Shown: positions 30,605-41,045 of the stretch, in pieces
How positions within the stretch are numbered: the first letter of the stretch is position 1
Layout: each line of letters begins with the position of its first letter
Assembly: GCA_949987705.1 (NCBI GenBank)
Contig: OX465281.1
Span: forward strand, 196,031,112-196,095,111
From: Thereva unica
Taxonomy: Eukaryota; Arthropoda; Insecta; Diptera; Therevidae
Length of the DNA stretch: 64,000 nt
Direction: 5' to 3'
The notes under the pieces: generated by a model
Database searches by the model: none
Told to the model about the DNA's origin: nothing
Seen by the model: only the letters and a program-made list of their open reading frames with translations
Made by a program: the position numbers and the translations under genes

Positions 30605-32818
30605 TATTTCTTCTTCTTCTTCTTTCTTTGTGCCCCTTTAATCCCTCATGGGACATAGGGCGGAAACAGTTGCCCTCCAGCGGACTCTGTTTTGCGCGAC
30701 AGCTCTCAGCTCTGACCAGGATCTCCCAGTTGTTGCGGCCTCTGCTAGTAGGGTCCTCCTCCACGTTGTTCTAGGTCTTCCAACTCGACGGGATCCTTGC
30801 GGGTTCCAGTCAAGGGCCTGTTTGGCTAGGTTTTCGTTATCGCGTCGCAAGGTGTGGCCAACCCAATTCCATTTCCTTCGCCTGATTTGGTCGTCTATCC
30901 TTTCTTGGCCGGCACGGCGCCATAGCTCTTCATTTGAAATTCTATCTGGCCAGCGGATTTTTAGGATACGACGCAGGCATCTGTTGATGAAGACTTGTAG
31001 GCGCCCTGTGATGAATTGGGTGACTTTCCATGTTTCGCAACCGTACAAAAGAACTGCCTTAACGTTGGAGTTGAACAGCCGCAATTTGGTGTTAGTTGAG
31101 ATCTCCGTTGATCTCCATATGCGGAACAGGCATGCATATGCGCCTCGTGCTTTATTTATTCTGGAACTGACGTCTTCTTCTGTACCGCCATTTTCGGTAA
31201 TAATGCTACCGAGGTAGCAGAATTTATCTACCAGTTCCACGTCACGGTTATTCAGCGCAGTTCGTTCAAGTGTGTTTGCATTTATCCGCATTTCTTTGGT
31301 TTTGTTCGGATTCAGCCTTAAGCCTGCTAGACTACTTTCTGTTGCCAAATTGTTTAACATGTTTTTTAGCTCCTGATGTCTGTGGGCCAGCAAACAGATA
31401 TCATCCGCGTAGTCGAGGTCCTTAAGGCGGTCTAGCAAACCCCATTGTATGCCGCCTGTTCTATTATCTAGAGCGTCGACAAGGATGTCATTTATTACTA
31501 TAAGAAATAGTAATGGCGAAAGTAGACATCCTTGTCGTACTCCTGAATTCACCTCGAAGCTGTCGGATAATTTTCCATTATGGAGAACTCTGCATTTGGA
31601 ATTGTTGTAAAGGGCTTTTATCAATTCTATTATTTTATCAGGCAGTCCACGTCGCCGTAATGCCTGCCATATAAAGCTCCTATTAACCGAGTCGAACGCT
31701 TTCTCATAATCTACGAAAGCTAGGTAAAGGGGGGATCGGAATTCAGTAGACTGCTCCACTATGATTCTCAAGGTGTTAATATGGTCTATACATGAGCGGC
31801 CCTTCCTGAATCCGGCCTGCTGCCTTCTAAGCGTTCGGTCTACTGCCTCTCTTATCCTTGATAATATAACGTGGGACAAGATTTTACCCACAGTAGATAA
31901 TAGACAGATGCCTCTCCAGTTGTCGCATATTGTTAGGTCCCCCTTTTTCGGTATTTTGACTATGATACCTTCCGTCCAATCCTCCGGAAAGGTACAGGTG
32001 TTCCATGCTATTTCCAGGATTGGCTGAAGCGCATCTGCTATGAGGCTTGAATCGGCTTTCAACAATTCTGCCGGGATGCCATCTTTTCCAGCTGCTTTAC
32101 CATTGGCCATCGCATGAATTGCGGTTACTATTTCCGTCTTGGATGGGGCCCGGGTGTTGATTCTTATCGGCTGTGCATTGTTGCTGTTTTCCTGAGGTTC
32201 CTGTGCAAGTGAACCATTCAGGGCGGCGAAGAAGTAATCTCTCCATCTTTGGAGTTGCTCCTCGTCGCTGCACAGCAGCCTCCCATCCGCACTCTTTACG
32301 GCATGCTTTTTAGTAGAGTGCTTTCCCGAGAGCTGTTTAGTAATTTGGTACAGCACTTTACTGTTGCCTGTGTTTGCCGCGTTTTCCGCTTTTTCTGCGA
32401 GCTCATTTATCTGCTGCCTTTTATCACGCCGCACACTTCTCTTTACTTCCCGGTGTAATTGGGAATATTCCCGTTCAAGTTGGTGACGTCTTTCCGGGTC
32501 GCTTGTAGAGTTTACGTTATTTTTGAGGGCCCTCCTGCGTTCTATTTTTTGCCAGGTAGTGTCCGAGATCCAATGTTGCATGTTTCTCTGGACATAACCG
32601 ACGCTCGTTTCCGCAGCCGTCAATATAGCGCCCTTTGTTCTACTCCACAGCTCTTCAATATTTGTGTCGTCAGAAACGGTTTGCTGGTTTAATATTTGCT
32701 GCAGGTTTCCAGCAAATTCTCGCTTTTTAGCGGTCTCCTGCAGAAGGTCAACGTTAAACCGTCTACGGTTTATAACATCGCGTTGAACGTTTCTGATTGC
32801 AGCGATTCTTCGATTGCT
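30605..32818 (-). CDS. RTE-like LINE reverse transcriptase, copy A (5'-truncated, frame intact)
   Basis: A minus-strand frame runs without stops from the junction at about 32818 to the stop at 30638. The reported Met lies further upstream (32986) in unrelated sequence, so the first ~55 residues are not RTE. Motifs: NGKAAGKDGIPAELLKAD, IVKIPKKGDL, NWRGICLLSTVGKIL, FVDYEKAFDSVNR, GVRQGCLLSPLLF and the catalytic YADD (about 31395). The tail carries RRVGRPRTTWRRT. The element ends in a CTT/AAG microsatellite (30608-30630), as RTE elements do. The endonuclease is missing. A longer relative is at 53823-57098. Confidence 0.92.
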
Positions 32819-32825
32819 ATTTCTG

Positions 32826-33902
32826 CTTAACCGAAATTCAAGGAGGAAAACTTCGCAAAGCTGTGTATCCCAACGTACAATCAGTGACGAAAACTGCACC
32901 ACATTCTCCTCGGTACCAAAACGACAGCAACCACCACCGAAAGCAGGAAGTCCACAAGAACCTGAAGACTCGGATGCAAGTGCCACGATTTATCCGGAAA
33001 CAGAAAGTCCAACTTATCAAAAGAAAAATCTGAATTGCTCGTTTCACGTTTACAAGAGCGTGGATATTTGGAATCAGAGACACGAGTCACGTATTACCGA
33101 AATCGTTGCAAGAAATTTGAGCAATATTTTTCGAAGACAAAAGACTTTTGCTACTGTAACAATGTCAAGGAGTTGTTTGCTGCATTTGGTGAAAACCATG
33201 ATCCGAATGAGTGGCGCCTATATATCGACGGCAGCAAATATAGTATAAAAGCTGTGTTACTTCATAAAGGTAATAAGAAACCATCGCTTCCGGTTGGTGA
33301 TTCCACAAATGTCAAAGAAACCTACGAAGTAATGAAAGACCTTCTCGAACTGCTGAACTACAATTTGTACAAGTGGAAGATATGCTGTGATTTGAAAGTT
33401 GTTGCTATACTCACTGGTTTGCAGGGTGGCTATACAAAATACAGCTGCTTCTTGTGTCTCTGGGATAGTAGAGCAGATAAAAAAAAATTCACCCAACGCG
33501 ATTGGCCACAGCGTAAAATTCATATCGTAGGACAGAGCAACGTCCTTAAAGAAGCACTTGTTGACAAAGAAAGCGTTATTTTTCCACCGTTGCATATAAA
33601 ACTTGGGCTTATGAAAAATTTTGTTAAGGCATTGGCAAAAGATGCGGAAAGCAAAGGCCTCACTTACCTAAAGACAAAATTTCCCAAGCTCTCAACGGAA
33701 AAAATTCATGCTGGTATATTTGTCGGTCCGCAGATCAAGAAATTGTTCAATGACGATCAGTTCATAAAATGCTTGAACAATGCAGAGGCAAAAGCTTGGA
33801 ATGCTTTTCAAGAAGTAGTTCATGGTTTTTTAGGAAACAACAGGAGCCAGAACGATCATCAATTAATCCAAAACATGATGGAAAATTTTCATGCCATTGG
33901 TT
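32826..33902 (+). CDS. Unknown multi-copy gene family, first exon (DEQGERF family)
   Basis: Coding from about 33010 (clear from 33035) to a donor-like G/GTTAGT at 33902-33903. The protein includes SRLQERGYLESETRVTYY, CYCNNVKELFAAF, EWRLYIDGSKYSIKAVLLH, KICCDLKVVAILTGLQGG, YSCFLCLWDSRAD, FPPLHIKLGLMKNFVKAL and VVHGFLGNNRSQN. I recognise this as a protein repeated many times in arthropod and other animal genomes, usually annotated as uncharacterised. The spaced acidic residues (YIDGS, CCDLK and the later DEQGE) could be a transposase-like RNase H fold; this is inference. The upstream part (32826-33010) is frame-shifted, and the RTE copy inserted just 5' of it. Confidence 0.7.
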
Positions 33903-34157
33903 AGTATGATGTGTTAAAGAGCTTCGAAATCTATAAATTCTACTTATATACTCAAAAATACACAATTTCGTTGATTCACTGCGTTACACGATTTTGGTAC
34001 CCTCTTAACTGCTAGCTGGAATAAATAGGTAATGAGTCATAGATTAAATGTTCCAAACATATGTGGTATCCATCACGTCTAGTTTTCGAGGTACGTGTCA
34101 ATTACTTAATTAAATAAATGTAATATGCAATTCATGTAAATGCCAATTTTTATCACA

Positions 34158-34372
34158 CGGATTCATTTCACTTTCTTCATTCACATTTTTCTTTCTTTCC
34201 ATCTAATCTTGGTGCGGTCAGTGATGAGCAGGGCGAGAGGTTCCACCAGGATGTAAAGAAACTGGAACAACGATTTCAAGGCCGTTGGGGTACAACTATG
34301 CTAGGGGATTACTGTTGGCGTTTAAAAAGAGAACATCATTCAAAGCACAAAAGAAAAAGTTAAAGTTTCACG
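34158..34372 (+). pseudogene. DEQGERF family, C-terminal exon remnant
   Basis: Reads FHFLHSH, then FFPSNLGAVSDEQGERFHQD, WGTTMLGDYCWRLKREHHS and stop. This is the C-terminal part of the protein at 32826-33902, after a 255-bp interruption in the place of a shared intron. The expected AG acceptor and the residues just before FHFLHSH are missing, so this copy is probably dead. Confidence 0.75.
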
Positions 34373-34605
34373 ACATTTTGGGTTAATATTTTATAATATG
34401 ACTTATTTTGAGTTTTTGAAGTTATACTTTTTTAGGCGCGTTTTGAAAAATATTATGAGAGTGAATTTTGACGAATTCGCAACGCAACGCAACGGAGGAT
34501 ATGGGCGAAGGGGTGGAGGCAATGGAGGGCAAGCATTTCAACTTCCATTCTTCGTGCGCACTGGGATTATCATTATTATGCACGGTATACAGAAAACGAA
34601 GGTAA

Positions 34606-36421
34606 TAGCTAGGGAGCTGGTGGCAGTAAATTTTATATGATTTCATCGTCTGACAGACGTTGATAATGTTAGAATACTGAGAAAAATAATCATTTTAAAC
34701 AATTTCTGCCATTCATTTATTGCTGCAATATCAAATGGGAGCTTGCGAAAAATGTTAAAAAAAATAAGTGTCATAAACAATATTATCGCGTCTGCCAATA
34801 GTTCTAATAAATTGTATTTAATATAAAAAAAAGATTAATGCTAATGGCAGACGTTTTTCCTGCTGTGTTTTAGAGTAATTAATTTTTTTTTAATTATTAT
34901 GATATATAAAAACATAAATTACTTCATCGGCAGGCAGATTAGAATAATTATTGAAATTATATTATAAGAGATAAAAAAAGTTACTTCTGCCACTCTGATG
35001 GTGTTGCATTAACAATATGTATTGTTGCAAAAATGTTAAAAAAAAAAAAAAAAATTATTACATCGTTTCTGCCTTTAAGCCTAATGTTTCTATTGGTTAT
35101 GGAAAGCATAAAAATGAGAAAGGCAGACAAAAACGATACTGTCTTTTCGAAGGCAGAAGTTTCTTACTAGCTGAGAACAGGGGCTAGTTCACGCAATTCA
35201 GGGGCTAGTTCACGCAAGTCTGTAGCTGAATTCTGCAGAATGACCGCAGTTCTGCGTATTTCACTAGGCCCAATGTTAGAAAGAATACGTGGTTTAAAAT
35301 CGGAAATGAAGTTTATAGAGAGAAATATAGACGCTTCAAAACACGTTATGCTGTAAACATGGTAAGGGCGAAAATAGTTTCCACAGCGACTGGCAAAAAC
35401 GAATAGAACACACAGCTTTTCTATGAGTATGAAGGGTGCAGCACAATATGCAGACCACTCGACGACGAGGTCGCCGAGCTTGGCGACTCAATCAATCCAA
35501 GTTCTATTTCGTAGCCGTCGCCCCTCAAAGTTGCCTGGGCGGTGTGACATGGGATTGTGTTGCTATTCTCGTATGTTCCTGTGCGCGTGTGAAGCATTCG
35601 GATGTCGAAGATGATTATTCTTGTGTGTGCTTTTTAATTTGTGTGCACCGTCGCCGTCGCCCTTAGCATGTTTACAGCATTAGACCCCTCAAACAACGTA
35701 GCGGGTTTTAGTACAGTTTGGAGCATCTATGAGATTAGACGTGTTTCGTTATTGACAAATTCTGATACATAGTTTCTTGTTTTTCACCACAAAATGGAAG
35801 GATTAAAGTGTGGCATTTGCAATAACATTAAATGTGAACGTATTATTCTATTTAATACAGAGACATTTAATAAATGTATCAAAATATTAGAAGTGCGTAA
35901 AAAATTTTCATTGAAATTCAATGATATTGTTCTTCCGGTAACCGTTAATGAAACAATTATTTTGAAATATACATCAAAAAATAAAACATTAAGTATTTGT
36001 TTTTGATATTACATCTAAAATCAGAATTGTAGATTTCTGCTACCTTTTTTATATTGTTACAAAGACTCTATAAAACATAAAAATAATTATTAAAAAGACG
36101 ATGAAATGATTTAATACTAATTATTTTTTTTACAGTTTAATAATTATTTTTATAAAAACTCCCACAATCCTGACGTCTGCCAGCTTTAATTCCGTTATCT
36201 ATAAAATGTATTTTATAGGATATACATAATTGATGGCAGACACGATAATATAATTTATGACAGTTTTTTTTTTACAATTTTGAAATTATTTATAAAAAAA
36301 AATCAGCGCTACCTGAGCTCGCCCACTCATTTTTCTACTTCACATAGTTGAAGACTACATGACGTCTTAGTATCAACGACGATGAAATCATATACCTAAA
36401 TTGCCACCAGCTCCCTAGCTA
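34606..36421. mobile_element. 1.8-kb TIR element with TAA duplication, Harbinger-type
   Basis: Inverted ends TAGCTAGGGAGCTGGTGGCA followed by TATATGATTTCATCGTC, flanked by TAA (34603-34605, 36422-36424). The interior contains more than ten scattered GGCAGA/TCTGCC motifs in both orientations and a short ORF (35794-36006). No transposase. Confidence 0.75.
35794..36006 (+). CDS. Short cysteine-motif protein fragment in TIR element
   Basis: 70 codons starting MEGLKCGICNNIKCERI and continuing FNTETFNKCIKILEVRKKF, SLKFNDIVLPVTVNE. The CxxC start and the TFNKC...LKFNDIVLP pattern resemble the N-terminus of TE-linked insect proteins of unknown function. Those continue into a His/Cys region, so this looks truncated. 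Function not assigned. Confidence 0.4.
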   Translation: MEGLKCGICNNIKCERIILFNTETFNKCIKILEVRKKFSLKFNDIVLPVTVNETIILKYTSKNKTLSICF

Positions 36422-36424
36422 TAA

Positions 36425-36824
36425 TGTGAAAGCGACGGCAGCTTCGAATACCGTAAAAAATGGGCGCCTGGTGACGTCAGCCGTAATTATGAAACAACAA
36501 CAACAGCTTCGATTTTATATGGGAAGTGTCCCCCACGTGACATCAGCACTAAAATACCGTATACGGTATACAGTCTTTTACATTACCTTGTTTCTGAATA
36601 CCGTGATTACTATGGGCATATGAAAACTCGTAGCCGATGCCGGTTCACGATGTCGATTGGTGAGGGGGTTTTTATGCTGAGGCTATGGAAGGAAATAAAT
36701 TTCATGTTCGAGTCATCAGCTAAGCGTACGTTTTTCGTGGTCATAGGAAGATTCGTAGTGTTTATTGTGTGATGTTTGTTGGTGAGGGGTTTTACTGGAT
36801 GGAAAGCAATTTCCCTAACTCGTA
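36425..36824. repeat. Dispersed repeat flank
   Basis: GAAAACTCGTAGCC, GGTTCACGATGTCGATTGG and GAGGCTATGGAAGG at 36622-36720 are matched at 37850-37930 by GAAAATTCGTAGCC and related blocks. A linked block (GGCGAAGGGGTGGAGGC) lies at 34503 and again at 37768. This is an old dispersed repeat into which the TIR element inserted. Confidence 0.6.
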
Positions 36825-37497
36825 GTGTAATATCATAGACTCGCCAAGTTTTTAACTTGTAAAAAATGGCAAAATATTGTATTTTAACATTTTTTACTGC
36901 ACGTGCATTACCGGTGATAAGTTAGTTAGTGATCCGAGTGAATAAATTGAATGAAATTGATAAGGTGACCAGTTTTGTTTACATTCATGGTGGTTTTTTC
37001 GTGTTAATTTAGGGAAAAAATGTTGGATTTAAGTGGTAATGAAATTAAAAGTGAATTTAAAATGATTAAAAATTATTACGGAATAGTTATTAAAACATAA
37101 GTGCAAGTACCACCACACAACATGAATAACAAACATTTTGAAATTTTTCCTACACATTTTTCTGCGTTAATATTTTTAAAAATTATTTTTTAACAAGCTT
37201 TAATCACTTTAAATTCACTTTTAACTCAATAACCACACAAATTCAACATTTTTCCCTTAAAATAACTCGACAAAACCACAGCGAATGTAAACAAAATTGG
37301 TCACCTTCACAATTAAACCATTAAAACATATTGGTTCACTCAATTTTTTGAAATTGTTTTAATTCAATCACTGAAACACTAATCACTGGTAATCCAGGTG
37401 CAGAAAAAAGTGATAAAATACAATATTTTACAACTTTTTATTGCAAAAATAAACTTAAAAACTTGGCTCCACTATGTTATTACACGAGAAATGTCCT
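36825..37497. mobile_element. Foldback element with about 270-bp arms
   Basis: Left arm from GTGTAATATCATAGACTC and right arm, inverted, from GTGTAATAACATAGTGGA. Shared inner blocks include AATATTGTATTTTA, AAGGTGACCA.TTTTGTTTAC and TTAAAAGTGAATTTAAA. About 670 bp in all, no ORF. Target duplication not identified. Confidence 0.78.
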
Positions 37498-37563
37498 CCA
37501 TTCAAGCAAATGTAGGATCGACACCGGCTGCTTCAAGGCCTTTAGCTACGATGGGTTTGCTGG

Positions 37564-37754
37564 AGGCCCTATCAGAACCTGAAATATGCAGCGTACTGCA
37601 AATTTAAGACATGATATGAACATGCAGCACGCTGCTTTGCTTGTCATTTTACCAGCCTCAGCCAATTGAAATACTTTTGATTGCAGCGTGCTGCATTTTT
37701 ATCTCATGCCCTAATTTACTGCACGCTTCCAATTTTGATGTTCTGATACGGCCT
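37564..37754. mobile_element. MITE related to the CAG/CTG-rich Harbinger type
   Basis: Inverted ends AGGCCCTATCAGAAC and AGGCCGTATCAGAAC, similar to the ends of the element at 14222-14523, with CAGCGTGCTGCA blocks inside. No clear TWA duplication, so flanks have decayed. Confidence 0.6.
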
Positions 37755-37965
37755 GCGGGCGATATAGGCGAAGGGGTAGAGGCTATAAAGGGCAAGCATT
37801 GCAACTCCAATCTTTTAGCTATTAAGTTTATTATTAAAAAAAAAATATGAAAATTCGTAGCCAAAGTCCGTTCACGATGTCCATGGGTGAGGAGGTTTTT
37901 ACCCAGAGGCTATGGAGGGAAATAAATTACATATCCTAGTTTTCAGCTAAAGCCGGCTCTAAACG

Positions 37966-38330
37966 ATGCTATGAGCACTTTCCAACGTTGGACGTTTGAT
38001 GGTAGAACGCATTGTGTGGCCGCTACTCGAACTACGAATGTCCAGTGTCAAGCGTCCAACGATGGTGTTTGGACAGGTTCGGAGTGTTGTCACTCAAATG
38101 TTGGAAGCGTTGATGCTGTATAATGTATCGGACATTAATGTCCTTATTATGAAACTCTTCGTACCATATTTCAATTACCCTAACCCACTCAATTTAATTG
38201 AGTAACAACTAAAAGAAGAAGCTAGGGAAGTGAACAGAATTTGGAAGTGACGTTCATTCCAGTAGTGGCAAAGGAAGTAGAATGAATCTACCCAAGGTCG
38301 ATGAACCCACAGGTGAGTTACGAGAGCATA
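37966..38330. other. No gene recognised
   Basis: Short ORFs only; the 69-codon frame at 37996-38205 has no recognisable motif. Confidence 0.5.
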
Positions 38331-38334
38331 CCGG

Positions 38335-38500
38335 CAAAATGAGTCTACGCAACGCCTGGAATTCCTCATTGTGACAGAGGACACAGACGATGTCCTTTTG
38401 GATTGCCGGAGATTAGCCGAGCAAACTGCTGCACTGTAACCTACAGCTAAAGGCACGGCTAAGAGCAACGAACGTCTTAGACTATAATGATACGATCGTT
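38335..38500 (+). pseudogene. Possible LINE ORF2 C-terminus remnant
   Basis: A plus-strand frame reads EFLIVTEDTDDVLLDCRR, then LAEQTAAL and stop. This resembles the Cys-rich C-terminal region of R1/I-group LINE proteins (..DT..HVLFDC.R.AE.RA.L). It is very short and decayed, with no poly(A) seen. Confidence 0.4.
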
Positions 38501-39200
38501 TGATCTACTGACTAAAGTGGAGGAGAAGCTAAATTCCTCAATCAGAAGCTAAGGCGGATATGAACAAAAAAGAAGTGAGTTGGGCTTAGAAGTACCAGTA
38601 GTATTATTAGGTAAATAAATGCTGATCCAGCTTTGCGACGCATATTAAGCTTAACATTAATTACGTTTTGGTAGAAAATTAGCCAGTCTTAAGAGAATTT
38701 CATGAGGCATCTTAAGCCCATCTTAAGATAATTTTAATTAGGCCTAATGACCCAACTAGTTGGTGATTTTAGTTAGGATTAGAATATGGTATAACCGACA
38801 GCCTTGAGCGTGTCGGCATCATAATGCTTGCCCCTTCCAACTCACGAAAATAGAAAGAATCCAATAAAATATTTGTGTAGAAATTAAAAATTAGTCTTAA
38901 AACACGCCAAAGAAGTATAACTTCTAATGCGTGTACATAAGTACACACACCCACTGTTTTTTTTTTATCTCAATGATATAAACTTGATTAATGTAAAAAA
39001 TTCTGGTGGATTTTATTAGATTTCTTTTAAATTTGTTTTGGCCTTTAAATTTTTAATATAATGTGGCACATTCTTACGGAAGAAAAATGAGACGTGATAA
39101 AAAAAGAATTTGTATGTATATTTAATAAACGATAAGTATAAATAAGAAAACATAACATTTCAAAGCGGGTACTAAATTTTTATTTTCATTTGTAACGCAG
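38501..39200. other. No gene recognised
   Basis: AT-rich; ends in a pyrimidine/AG context (GTAACGCAGTGTTACAG) that forms the acceptor-like site of the next feature. Confidence 0.5.
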
Positions 39201-39208
39201 TGTTACAG

Positions 39209-39598
39209 GTGCGCGCATGCCTCTCAAAATTCACTTCCTTAACAGTCATTTAGACTTTTTTCCGCCGAATTTGGGAGCTGAAAGCGATGAACAGGGCGAA
39301 ATATTTCACCAGGACATCGCTACAATCGAAAAGCGGTATGAGGGCTTTTGGGATCAAGGCATGATGAGTGACTAAAGGCCCCCATACACGGTCAAATTGG
39401 ATGTACATCGAAGGGCGGATGTACAACCAAAACTATCGATTGTGGGCCGGTCGGCCGATCAAAACTCATAGCGCTTATGGGTTTGATGAAAATCTGGATG
39501 TACATCCAATTTGACCGTGTATTGGGGCCTTAATGTTGGATGCAACTTCGTGAAGATGCGTCGCAACATAAACGGAGGAGTTTGAGTAACAAAACATA
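39209..39598 (+). pseudogene. DEQGERF family, second copy of the C-terminal exon, broken by a MITE
   Basis: Begins right after an acceptor-like TTACAG with MPLKIHFLNSHLDFFPPNLG, then AESDEQGEIFHQD and FWDQGMMSD. It stops at a TAA that is the target duplication of a 155-bp MITE (39376-39530). After the MITE the same frame continues CWMQLRE, QHKRRS, matching the DYCW...LKRE...KHKRK tail of the copy at 34158-34372. The acceptor phase here matches the donor phase at 33902 (split Gly codon), which supports a conserved intron in this family. Confidence 0.75.
39376..39530. mobile_element. 155-bp Harbinger-type MITE in the DEQGERF exon
   Basis: Inverted ends AGGCCCC.ATACACGG plus TCAAATTGGATGTACATC, flanked by TAA (39373-39375, 39531-39533). 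Confidence 0.9.
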
Positions 39599-39904
39599 TT
39601 TCCGACCTAAAGTAAACAGTTGAAATTGTCCGCCATTATATTTTTAGTCATATCTCCTGTATTTTTCGTCCGATTTGGGTAAAGTTAGGCTTTATATTTT
39701 CGTAACAAAATTATCTTTCACCCTCAATGATTAACATATGTAAATAAATTTTTGGTATAACCTAATGCAATAAATAAACATGTGTAATTTTCCAAAATGC
39801 TTAAAAAATTCACTTTTTTCGACTTTGAGCGCCTCAAACTCAAAAAATACTATTCCAATTGACACAAGTAATACATCGTCGTAATGGGAAAAAAGGAACC
39901 TTTC

Positions 39905-40792
39905 AAAGTGTTAATATGGTCTATACCGGAGCGGAATCCAGCTTGCTGTTTTCTAAGCGTTCCACAGTGGGGCAAAAAGCCGAAAAGCTGGCCAAAAGTC
40001 TTTAACATTAACCAATTAATTTGAAATTTGGTATACTGGGGTTTTTGGGGTCGGTGATCACGAATTTAGTGTCCATTTTTCCATAAACAAGATGGCGGCT
40101 TCAAAATGGCGACCAAAAGTAGTTAAATATCCTTCAATTGCTACAAAACTTGGTATACGGGGGTTTTTGGGGTCGCTGATTACGCATTTAGTGTCCATTT
40201 CTCCATAAACTTGGGGGCCTCGGTGGTCTAGAGGTAAGGCGCCTGACTACTATCCTAGAGGTCCCGGGTTCGAATCCCGGCCAGCCCCACGGTCCTTCGC
40301 CTTTTCCACTTTCCCATCTACATAACTTCCCTTCTTTCTTCTCCCCTCTTTACATTCCTGATTCCTCCTGTCATAGCCTTGGCTAGTCTTTCTCCGCTCC
40401 ACCAAGCGCATGTCATCGGTTGGCTGATGAGATTCAACTCGTTTCAGGAGGCATAACACTCCAGCGAGTTGTTTCTTAAAAAAAATGCCCCGATGCCAGA
40501 GTCGCGAAATGGTTGGAAGTAGGTGGAATAAAAAAAAATACCGCGGCTAGGTTGTGGCAGCTCCTTCCACTTCTCTCTCTTTCTACTCTCTATCTTCCGG
40601 CTAGAGCTGCTGTTCGACATTCTATATGAAAAAATAGATTGTCGAACAGTACAAAGGGACTTTCCCTAAGCCTCTAGTCTATCACATAAAAAAAAAACAA
40701 GATGGCGGCTTCAAAATGGCGACCAAAAGTAGTTAAATATCCTTCAATTGCTATAAAACTTGGTATACGGGGGTTTTGGGGCACCTGATTAC
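39905..40792. mobile_element. Composite segment with 10-bp duplication
   Basis: Flanked by GGAACCTTTC on both sides (39895-39904, 40793-40802). It starts with a short RTE-LINE fragment, then the CACAGTGGGGCAAAAAGCC end and minisatellite of the TIR element seen at 44274, and holds a SINE. The same RTE/TIR junction recurs at 44269-44275, so the composite copied as a unit before the SINE arrived. How it moved is unclear. Confidence 0.7.
40213..40690 (+). mobile_element. tRNA-derived SINE, full length
   Basis: The head (40213-40290) is a tRNA-like sequence with A box GGTCTAGAGGTAAGG and B box GGTTCGAATCC, followed by a tRNA-unrelated body and a poly(A) tail after CTATCACATA. It interrupts the minisatellite between CATAAAC and AAGATGGCGG. 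The last ~45 bases (AGTACAAAGGG...CACATAAAA) resemble the Jockey-like LINE 3' end at 59700-59745. Related copies: 63781 (head) and 14100-14190 (tail). Confidence 0.9.
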
Positions 40793-41045
40793 GGAACCTT
40801 TCGATTAGTATAAATTTTAGATTGGTGAGATGTATTGTTCTCGAGATTTTTGGCCATAACTGGGAAAAAACCCGAAAAACATGTTTTTTGCCAATATCTC
40901 GAAAACTGTTCTTTGGAAAAATAAACGAGTATCATTTTCGTTTTCAGCGACCTCAAATTAGGTTAATAAACACTTTTCTTATTAGGTACTCGCAATTAAG
41001 CAAAAATTTGTAAACTAGTGTAATGCTTTGCTCCCAATCTTCGTC

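Larger units (their letters stand above)
39640..40975 (-). repeat. Dispersed repeat (as at 17890-18235), split by insertions
   Basis: 39640-39750 and 40815-40975 match, inverted and in the same order, the two halves of the repeat at 17890-18235. The roughly 1 kb between them includes the composite segment 39905-40792. Confidence 0.8.

Noticed and set aside
30648..31217. 189-residue plus-strand ORF, repeated at 53853-54422
   Set aside because: It is the antisense shadow of the RTE reverse transcriptase and recurs simply because the RTE copies do.
32819..32986. N-terminal extension (MALASESSGSC...) of RTE copy A
   Set aside because: Homology with RTE copy B begins only at IAAIRNVQRD; the upstream residues are antisense to the neighbouring gene family.
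38000..38120. CCAACGTTGG/CGTCCAACG near-palindrome as an operator-like site
   Set aside because: Too short and degenerate to exceed chance.
40213..40290. A functional tRNA gene
   Set aside because: The cloverleaf-like head has good A and B boxes, but acceptor pairing is imperfect and it is joined to a SINE body repeated at 63781.
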